64,000 nt of DNA, taken from positions 52,327,501 to 52,391,500 of the forward strand of contig NC_092339.1 in the NCBI RefSeq assembly GCF_046630445.1, read 5' to 3'. The notes below the pieces were generated by a model. It saw nothing but the letters and a program-made list of their open reading frames with translations, was not told the origin of the DNA and ran no database searches. The DNA is from Rutidosis leptorrhynchoides (taxonomy: Eukaryota > Streptophyta > Magnoliopsida > Asterales > Asteraceae). Each line of letters starts with the position of its first letter. The stretch's first letter is position 1. The position numbers and the translations under genes are program-made. This document shows, in pieces, positions 57,217-64,000 of this stretch.

Positions 57217-59193
57217 TGCTAAAAACGAACATATATTTCATAGCATTATTCCTCAAGAAAGACAAGCTTTTAGTTGCAATTGTTCTATTTACAAGTGATA
57301 TTCGTTTAAATAATAAAAGGTGAAGACAAAAGACAGATTCGACGAATTAAAGACGCAAACGACCAAAAAGCTCAAAAGAACAAAAGACAATCAAAGTGGT
57401 TCCAATTATTGATAAGAAACGTCTCGAAATCACAAGAGTACAAGATTCAAAACGCAAAGTACAAAATATAAAATTGTACGCAAGGACGTTCGAAAATCCG
57501 GAACCGGGACCAGAGTCAACTCTTAACGCTCGACGCAACGGACTAAAAATTACAAGTTAACTATGCATATAAATATAATATAATATATAATTAATTATAT
57601 TAATTATATATATATATTATATTTATAAATAAAAACCGTCGGCAGAGAAAGACTCCAAGATGTGAGCTGGAATTTCAAACTCCGCGACTCGCGGAGTTTG
57701 AAGGCCAAAATGGCCGCGAGTCGCGGAGCCCCAAAATGAAAAAATGCCTATAAAGCCAACCGAATTCTGAACGCAAAATATCAATCTCTCTTCTCTCATA
57801 TATACGTAAAATATATATATATAATTTATATTTTAATTTTAATTTTAATTATAATTCTAATAATAAGGGTATGTTAGCGAATGTTGTAAGGGTGTAAGTC
57901 GAAATTCTGTCCGTGTAACGCTACGCTATTTTTAATCATTGTAAGTTATGTTCAACCTTTTTATATTAATGTCTCGTAGCTAAGTTATTATTATGCTTAT
58001 TTAAAACGAAGTAATCATGATGTTGGGCTAATTACTAAAATTGGGTAATTGGGCTTTGTACCATAATTGGGGTTTGGACAAAAGAACGACACTTGTGGAA
58101 ATTAGACTATGGGCTATTAAAGGGCTTTATATTTGTTTAACTAAATGATAGTTTGTTAATGTTAATATAAAGATTTGCAATTGGGCGTCCCTATAAATTA
58201 CCATATACACTCGATCGGACACGATGGGCAGGGTATTTATATGTACGAATAATCGTTCATTTAACCGGACACGGGAATGGATTAATATCCACTAGAATAA
58301 TTAAAACAGGGGTGAAATTACATTCAAGGGTAATTGGTGTAATTGTTAACAAAGTAGTAAAACCTTGGTTTACACGCAGTCGATAACCTGGTGTATTCAT
58401 TAAACAAAGTATTAAAACCTTGTTACAATTCGAATCCCCAATTAGTTGGAATATTTAACTTCGGGTATAAGAATAATTTGATGAGGACACTCGCACTTTA
58501 TATTTATGACTGATGGACTGTTATGGACAAAAACCAGACGGACATATTAAATAATCCAGGACAAAGGACAATTAACCCATGGGCATAAAACTAAAATCAA
58601 CACGTCAAACATCATGATTACGGAAGTTTAAATAAGCATAATTCTTTTATTTCATATTTAATTTCCTTTATTTTATATTTAATTGCACTTCTAATTATCG
58701 CACTTTTATTGTTATTTAATTGCACTTTTAATTATCGTACTTTTTAATTATCGCAATTTTATTTTATCGCACTTTTATTATTCGCAATTTCATTATCGTT
58801 ATTTACTTTACGCTTTAAATTAAGTCTTTTATTTATTTAATATTTTACATTAGGTTTAAACTGCGACTAAAGTTTTAAAATCGACAAACCGGTCATTAAA
58901 CTGTAAAAACCCCCCTTTATAATAATAATATTACTTATATATATATTTGTATTTTTATAAAAAGTAAACTAATATAGCGTTGAGCTTTGTTTAAAGATTT
59001 CCCTGTGGAACGAACCGGACTTACTAAAAACTACACTACTGTACGATTAGGTACACTGCCTATAAGTGTTGTAGCAAGGTTTAAGTATATCCATTCTATA
59101 AATAAATAAATATCTTGTGTAAAATTGTATCGTATTTAATAGTTTTTCCTAGTAAAATATAAACTATTTTTATATACACCTCGCATAACATCA
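57217..59193 (+). repeat. 5' LTR of the Athila-type element, about 1.98 kb
   Basis: Ends ATAACATCA at 59193, ten bases before the primer site. The start is less certain: TGCTAAAAACGAAC at 57217 is favoured because copia homology fades there; TGAAGACAAAAGACAG at 57321 is the alternative. CTCCGCGACTCGCGGAG (57681) and GGCCGCGAGTCGCGGAGCC (57713) are a pair of dyads. Confidence 0.75.
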
Positions 59194-59202
59194 AGTATTT
59201 TT

Positions 59203-59220
59203 TGGCGCAGCTGCCGGGGA
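59203..59220 (+). other. Primer binding site (tRNA-Asp type)
   Basis: TGGCGCAGCTGCCGGGGA, close to the TGGCGCCGTTGCCGGGGA typical of Athila elements. Confidence 0.82.
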
Positions 59221-60622
59221 ACTTTCTTAAACGCCGGAAGCGCAACGCTAATATAAAAAAAAAAGGATTTTTTTTTGTTTACTTTTATTAAAATTCGCTT
59301 TTGTAAAAATACGTTTTAAATATTCGAAAATATAAAAAGAAAAACAAAAATATAAGTATTTTTTTTAAGATTTTGTTAAATATTTAAGTTTTATAAGTTT
59401 CTTTATTTTTATTTTAATTTATAAAAATATAAGTTTTATTAAATATCTTTTATTTATTTAAAAACAGAAAACAGAAAATAAAATAAAAAATTAAATAAAG
59501 AAAAACGCGTAAAATTTCAAACTGCTCCAGATCTGAAATTCTGAACCCCGCGACTCGCGGGGTTTTCTTTATAAATTACCGCAACTCGCGGAGACTTTCT
59601 GACACGCCGACAGAAGCCCTAATTCAGCATTTATTACGGATTATTATTAATTATTATTAATATAAACCCTAATTATGTATTATTATTATTATAATTAAGT
59701 TTTATTTTAAAATTTCTTTTTATTTAATTTGTTTTATTTAGTTTAATTAGTTTTATTTAAATTATAAAATTAATAGTTTAAATAAATAAATAATATAAAA
59801 ATAATATTTTTATAAAAATTGTACTTTTTACAACTTTTTGTATATTTTTATATTTTGTCCCTTTTTAATCGTTTTAGCGTAATATTTGTATTTTTAGCTC
59901 ATATTTAATTTTAAACTTAGTTTTTGCTATAGTCATTTTTACTCCTAGATTTTTAGGCTTTGCCGTAGAATTCCTTAAGTGCTTTTTCTTTAGACTAAGA
60001 TTTAGGTGCTTTAGAATTTTGCGACGCCTTTTTAAGTTTTAGTTTCTTTTTAAGTTATCTCCATTTGGGATTTAGTTTTTCCTGTAAGCTTTAATATTTT
60101 TAGACACCTTTTACTATGTATCAATTATCATTCCAATTAGTAATATCAATTTGCGATTATAATTTTAAGTTAGTTGTAGTAATAAGGTTAGGTTAGTCAA
60201 GTATTTTTAAGTTTTTATAAGTTTCTTTTATTTTTCCGTCACCTTTTATTTTTCAACCATTTTTTCTTTTTCGACCTTTTTCGACGAACTCTTTTTCTCT
60301 CTCATTTCTCGCCATTCTAGTTTTTAGGACTTAGAATTTTTTTTCTACTTCTTATCTAAATTTCTTAAAATTACGAAAATTTATTTTAAGTGGTTAAATT
60401 AATAGACATCAAAATTTTCTGGTTCGTAGTAATAGTTGGATTTGTACGTGGACCGGGTTATTGGAGCCAAACAGTCCTCAATTATATTGAGACCAAACGA
60501 ATCCTGCCCCTCTGCTGCATCTTTTGGCTATTCGAAACGTGGGCAAAACCAGAAAAGTCTATTAATTGGATAACTTATTATAATTTTTCTTTCCTTTTTA
60601 AAACTAATAGGATATTCAGTGA
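59221..60622 (+). other. Athila leader, non-coding
   Basis: Very A+T-rich. CCCCGCGACTCGCGGGG at about 59548 and CCGCAACTCGCGG at about 59579 repeat the LTR dyad. The 93-codon frame ending at 60671 overlaps the gag start in another frame and has no recognisable domain. Confidence 0.6.
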
Positions 60623-63600
60623 ATGCACCGAGCAAGACGTTCACCACCTTTTGTACGTTCACCACCTGTAACTAGATCAAGACATTTAGCAAATATAACC
60701 GCCGTTGATTTTTCTTTAGAATCGTCATCCAGTCGACCAAGAACTTCAGTTCAAATTTCCGATAATCCATTTTTTGAACCCGACATCACAATTGAGAATC
60801 CGGAAAATATTCAGGAACGGTTCGTAGATCCTGAACCATTAAACTTTCCTCCGGAACCACCAATCATTCAAACAGAGATTGTTGAGGAACGAACCATTAA
60901 ATCAGAATCATCTAGTGATACCGATTCAACAAATTCAATTATGGAGAATCTGGAACCTTTAAGTATGGAAGACCGAATGAGAGCTAAACGCACTGGCCAA
61001 GGTCACGCAATTACTCATCCAGACATTAATGCGCCAGATTATGAAATCAAAGGACAAATTCTACACATGGTTACTAATCAATGCCAATTTAGTGGTGCGC
61101 CGAAGGAAGATCCAAATGAACATCTACGTACCTTTAATAGGATCTGCACACTATTTAAAATCCGAGAAGTGGAGGATGAACAGATATATCTCATGTTATT
61201 TCCCTGGACTTTAAAGGGAGAAGCCAAAGATTGGTTGGAATCGTTACCTGAAGGGGCGATCGATACATGGGACGTTTTAGTTGACAAATTTCTTAAACAA
61301 TTCTTTCCTGCATCTAAAGCCGTAAGACTTCAAGCAGAAATTGTTACGTTCACACAAAAACCAAATGAAACTCTATATGAGGCGTGGACAAGATATGGAA
61401 AGTTATTAAGAGGATGTCCGCAACATGGTTTAGACACCTGTCAAATAGTACAAATATTCTACCAAGGATGCGACATCACTACAAGAAAAGACATAGATAT
61501 AGCACCTGGTGGTTCTATTATGAAGAAAACCGAAACTGATGCTTACAAAATTATTGATAACACTGCTTCCCACTCACATGAGTGGCACCAAGAAAAAGAT
61601 ATCGTTAGATCATCTAAAGCAGCTAGAGCCGATTCTAGCCATGACTTAGATTCCATTTCCGCAAAGATAGATGCTGTGGAGAGACGAATGGAAAAGATGA
61701 CTAAAGATATTCACTCAATACGAATTAGTTGTGAGCAGTGTGGAGGACCACATTTGACAAAAGATTGTCTCAATATTGAATTAACAATGGAACAAAGAGA
61801 GAATATTTCATACATAAACCAAAGGCCTGGAAATAATTATCAGAATAATTATCAACCGCCAAGACCGATTTACAATCAAAACCAGAATTATAACCGAAAT
61901 GTTCCATACAACAACCAACAAGGTCCTAGCAATCAACAAGTATCTAATAACAATTACAATCAGCAAAGACCTAATTTTCAAAACAAACCACCACAACAAA
62001 CCGATGATAAAAAGCCGAATTTAGAAGATATGATGACGAAGCTAGTTGAAACTCAAACGCAGTTTTTCACATCTCAGAAACAAACCAATGAACAAAATGC
62101 TCAAGCATTTAGAAATCAACAAGCTTCTATTCAAAATCTGGAACAAGAAGTGAGTAACCTAGCAAGGTTAATAGGTGAAAGAAAACCGGGAAGTCTACCT
62201 AGTGATACAAATGCTAACCCCCGGAATGAAACAGCTAAAGCCATTACCACAAGAAGTGGTACAACACTTAAACCACCTGAAATACCTGTAACTTCTGATG
62301 AAACTATTCCTACTCCACAAGAACCACAACCTGATCAAGATAAGGAAAAAGAACCGGTAGTTGAAAAGGTTAATGAAGATAACACAGTTAAGGATAAACC
62401 TTATGTTAAACCATATCAACCACCACTTCCTTACCCGAGTAAAATGAAGAAAGAGAAACTTGAAGCCGAGCAATCCAAATTTTTGGATATGTTTAAACAG
62501 ATAAATGTAAATCTTCCTTTCATTGATGTGATTTCAGGAATGCCAAGATATGCTAAATTCTTGAAAGATCTAATATCAAATAGAAAGAAAATGGAAGAAC
62601 TCTCGGCTGTTACTATGAATGCTAATTGTTCAGCAGTGCTGTTGAATAAGATACCAGAAAAACTATCTGATCCAGGAAGTTTCACAATTCCATGTTTTCT
62701 GGGTAGTCTTAGTTCAATAGAAGCATTGGCAGACTTAGGTGCTAGTATAAATCTAATGCCGTATTCACTATACGCTAAACTAGACCTTGGAGAATTGAAA
62801 CCAACCAGAATAAGCATACAACTAGCCGATAGATCAATAAAATATCCTAGAGGGATAATGGAGAACATGCTAGTTAAAGTTGGTACTTTAGTATTTCCAG
62901 TAGATTTTGTTGTTTTGGACATGGAAGAAGATTCTCAAGTTCCTCTCATATTAGGAAGACCATTCTTAAACACGGCCAAAGCAATGATAGACGTGTTCGG
63001 TAAGAAACTGACCCTAAGTATAGAGGATGAGAGTGTTACCTTTTCAGTTGATAGAGCAATGCAACAACCACAATCTGCAGATGATACATGTTATTATATT
63101 CAAACTATAGATGCACATGCAGAATTATTAGAAGAATTTCCAGAATTACAAGGAACGGGAGAATGTTCTTTAGGAGAAGGTAATGAACCAATTGATGAAG
63201 CTGAAATGTTAGCTACACTTATAGCCAATGGATATGAACCAACAACAGAAGAAATTCAAATGCTAAAAGAAGAAGACAGATATCGATATAAATCATCGAT
63301 AGAAGAACCTCCGAAATTAGAGTTAAAGCCACTTCCAAACCATTTGGAATACGCTTATTTACATGGTGAATCTGAATTACCTGTAATAATATCGTCTTCT
63401 CTTACTGAAAATGAGAAATCACAACTCATTTCTGTGTTGAAAGCTCATAAATCAGCCATTGCATGGAAGATTCATGATATTAAAGGAATAAGTCCTTCGT
63501 ATTGCACACATAAAATCCTTATGGAAGAAGGTCATAAAACATATGTGCAACGCCAACGAAGACTAAATCCTAATATGCAAGATGTAGATAAGAAAGAGAT

Positions 63601-64000
63601 TATTAAACTGCTAGATGCAGGTTTAATTTATCCAATCTCTGATAGTCCATGGGTAAGCCCAGTTCAATGCGTACCTAAGAAGGGTGGCATGACTGTCATT
63701 ACAAATGAGAAAAATGAGCTTATTCCTACTAGGACTGTAACAGGATGGCGTGTATGTATTGATTATAGAAAATTAAATGACGCCACCAGAAAAGATCACT
63801 TTCCCTTACCTTTCATAGATCAAATGTTGGAAAGATTAGCCGGAAATAGTTACTATTGTTTTCTAGATGGATTTTCCGGATATTTTCAAATTCCAATAGC
63901 ACCCGAGGACCAAGAGAAAACCACATTCACGTGCCCTTATGGTACTTTTGCTTACAAACGCATGCCATTTGGACTTTGCAACGCTCCTGCAACCTTTCAA
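60623..64000 (+). CDS. Athila-type Gag-Pol polyprotein, uninterrupted to the window edge
   Basis: ATG at 60623 (MHRARRSPPFVRSPP) opens a frame of at least 1126 codons with no stop to base 64000. Gag: AKDWLESLPEGAIDTWDVLV and LYEAWTRYGKLLRGCP (retrotransposon gag core), one incomplete knuckle CEQCGGPHLTKDC, then an Asn/Gln-rich linker (61810-62000) and a Gln-rich coiled segment. Protease: ALADLGASINLMPYSL with DLG where D(S/T)G is usual, as is normal for Athila, and PLILGRPFLNTA. RT: GWRVCIDYRKLNDATRKDHF and CPYGTFAYKRMPFGLCNAPA; the catalytic DD motif lies just beyond the edge. Gag and Pol share one frame with no shift. Openness suggests a young, perhaps autonomous element. Confidence 0.93.
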   Translation, partial: MHRARRSPPFVRSPPVTRSRHLANITAVDFSLESSSSRPRTSVQISDNPFFEPDITIENPENIQERFVDPEPLNFPPEPPIIQTEIVEERTIKSESSSDTDSTNSIMENLEPLSMEDRMRAKRTGQGHAITHPDINAPDYEIKGQILHMVTNQCQFSGAPKEDPNEHLRTFNRICTLFKIREVEDEQIYLMLFPWTLKGEAKDWLESLPEGAIDTWDVLVDKFLKQFFPASKAVRLQAEIVTFTQKPNETLYEAWTRYGKLLRGCPQHGLDTCQIVQIFYQGCDITTRKDIDIAPGGSIMKKTETDAYKIIDNTASHSHEWHQEKDIVRSSKAARADSSHDLDSISAKIDAVERRMEKMTKDIHSIRISCEQCGGPHLTKDCLNIELTMEQRENISYINQRPGNNYQNNYQPPRPIYNQNQNYNRNVPYNNQQGPSNQQVSNNNYNQQRPNFQNKPPQQTDDKKPNLEDMMTKLVETQTQFFTSQKQTNEQNAQAFRNQQASIQNLEQEVSNLARLIGERKPGSLPSDTNANPRNETAKAITTRSGTTLKPPEIPVTSDETIPTPQEPQPDQDKEKEPVVEKVNEDNTVKDKPYVKPYQPPLPYPSKMKKEKLEAEQSKFLDMFKQINVNLPFIDVISGMPRYAKFLKDLISNRKKMEELSAVTMNANCSAVLLNKIPEKLSDPGSFTIPCFLGSLSSIEALADLGASINLMPYSLYAKLDLGELKPTRISIQLADRSIKYPRGIMENMLVKVGTLVFPVDFVVLDMEEDSQVPLILGRPFLNTAKAMIDVFGKKLTLSIEDESVTFSVDRAMQQPQSADDTCYYIQTIDAHAELLEEFPELQGTGECSLGEGNEPIDEAEMLATLIANGYEPTTEEIQMLKEEDRYRYKSSIEEPPKLELKPLPNHLEYAYLHGESELPVIISSSLTENEKSQLISVLKAHKSAIAWKIHDIKGISPSYCTHKILMEEGHKTYVQRQRRLNPNMQDVDKKEIIKLLDAGLIYPISDSPWVSPVQCVPKKGGMTVITNEKNELIPTRTVTGWRVCIDYRKLNDATRKDHFPLPFIDQMLERLAGNSYYCFLDGFSGYFQIPIAPEDQEKTTFTCPYGTFAYKRMPFGLCNAPATFQ

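Larger units (their letters stand above)
57217..64000 (+). mobile_element. Athila-type Ty3/gypsy retrotransposon, 5' two-thirds
   Basis: Long LTR (57217-59193), tRNA-Asp-type primer site, 1.4-kb A+T-rich leader and a fused gag-pol frame reaching the window edge. Athila assignment from the primer site, leader length, protease DLGASINLMP and RT sequence. Inserted in the copia RNase H; GATAA (57212-57216) is the expected left target duplicate. Confidence 0.9.

Noticed and set aside
57321-57321. Alternative Athila LTR start at TGAAGACAAAAG
   Set aside because: Copia RNase H similarity already fades near 57217 and the intervening 100 bp is not copia-like; 57217 is preferred but not proven.

Overview
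The window is plant nuclear DNA, almost certainly a eudicot and most likely Asteraceae. The evidence is nested Ty1/copia, Ty3/gypsy and RTE-type LINE elements, A+T-rich intergenic DNA with plant-type introns, a plant FUSED-like kinase gene (TIO), a FERONIA-type cytoplasmic kinase family, and LTR sequences of a style I associate with Asteraceae. I see no bacterial genes, CRISPR arrays, canonical tRNA genes or rRNA genes. Most of the 64 kb is transposable-element DNA.

Layout. 1-2903: 5' end of a minus-strand LTR retrotransposon (LTR, primer binding site, long gag reading frame running off the left edge), inserted in the last exon of a TIO copy. 2904-7120: the TIO 3' end plus 4 kb of flank, a near-identical duplicate of 24816-29014. 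7120-9862: 5'-truncated RTE LINE split by a 440-bp solo LTR with a 5-bp target duplication. 10255-11178: receptor-like kinase exon. 11.2-12.1 kb: two tRNA-derived SINE-like units. 12.9-16.8 kb: tandemly duplicated, decayed RRM-containing reading frame interrupted by a 1.36-kb solo LTR. 17.16-17.36 kb: short RTE 3' fragment. 20115-24964: C-terminal armadillo part of TIO in nine exons, with an internal 34-codon duplication and a premature stop. 29.6-31.3 kb: two related fold-back elements. 32114-40107: complete but coding-dead copia element (249-bp LTRs, target duplication CAATT) containing a 2-kb Pack-MULE that carries four exons of homogentisate solanesyltransferase. 40.2-41.8 kb: decayed terminal-inverted-repeat element with nested MITEs. 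41839-51222: very young Tekay-like chromovirus (2169-bp LTRs, target duplication TAAAT) with one nonsense codon in pol. 51987-52581: second kinase copy, broken by a plus-strand copia element (from 52582), itself broken by an Athila-type gypsy element (57217 to the right edge) whose fused gag-pol frame is open to base 64000.

How the parts relate. Only TIO, the two kinase fragments and the captured solanesyltransferase exons are host-type genes, and each shows a lesion or is incomplete in this window. Both TIO copies are damaged in the last exon by different events. Most LTR elements here, though from different lineages, carry arrays of short G+C-rich dyad-symmetric motifs in an LTR or leader, often at about 20-21 bp spacing, with a different motif in each element. 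That shared architecture and the nested Pack-MULE are the most interesting signals. All assignments rest on reading the sequence and on remembered family features; no database search was possible.
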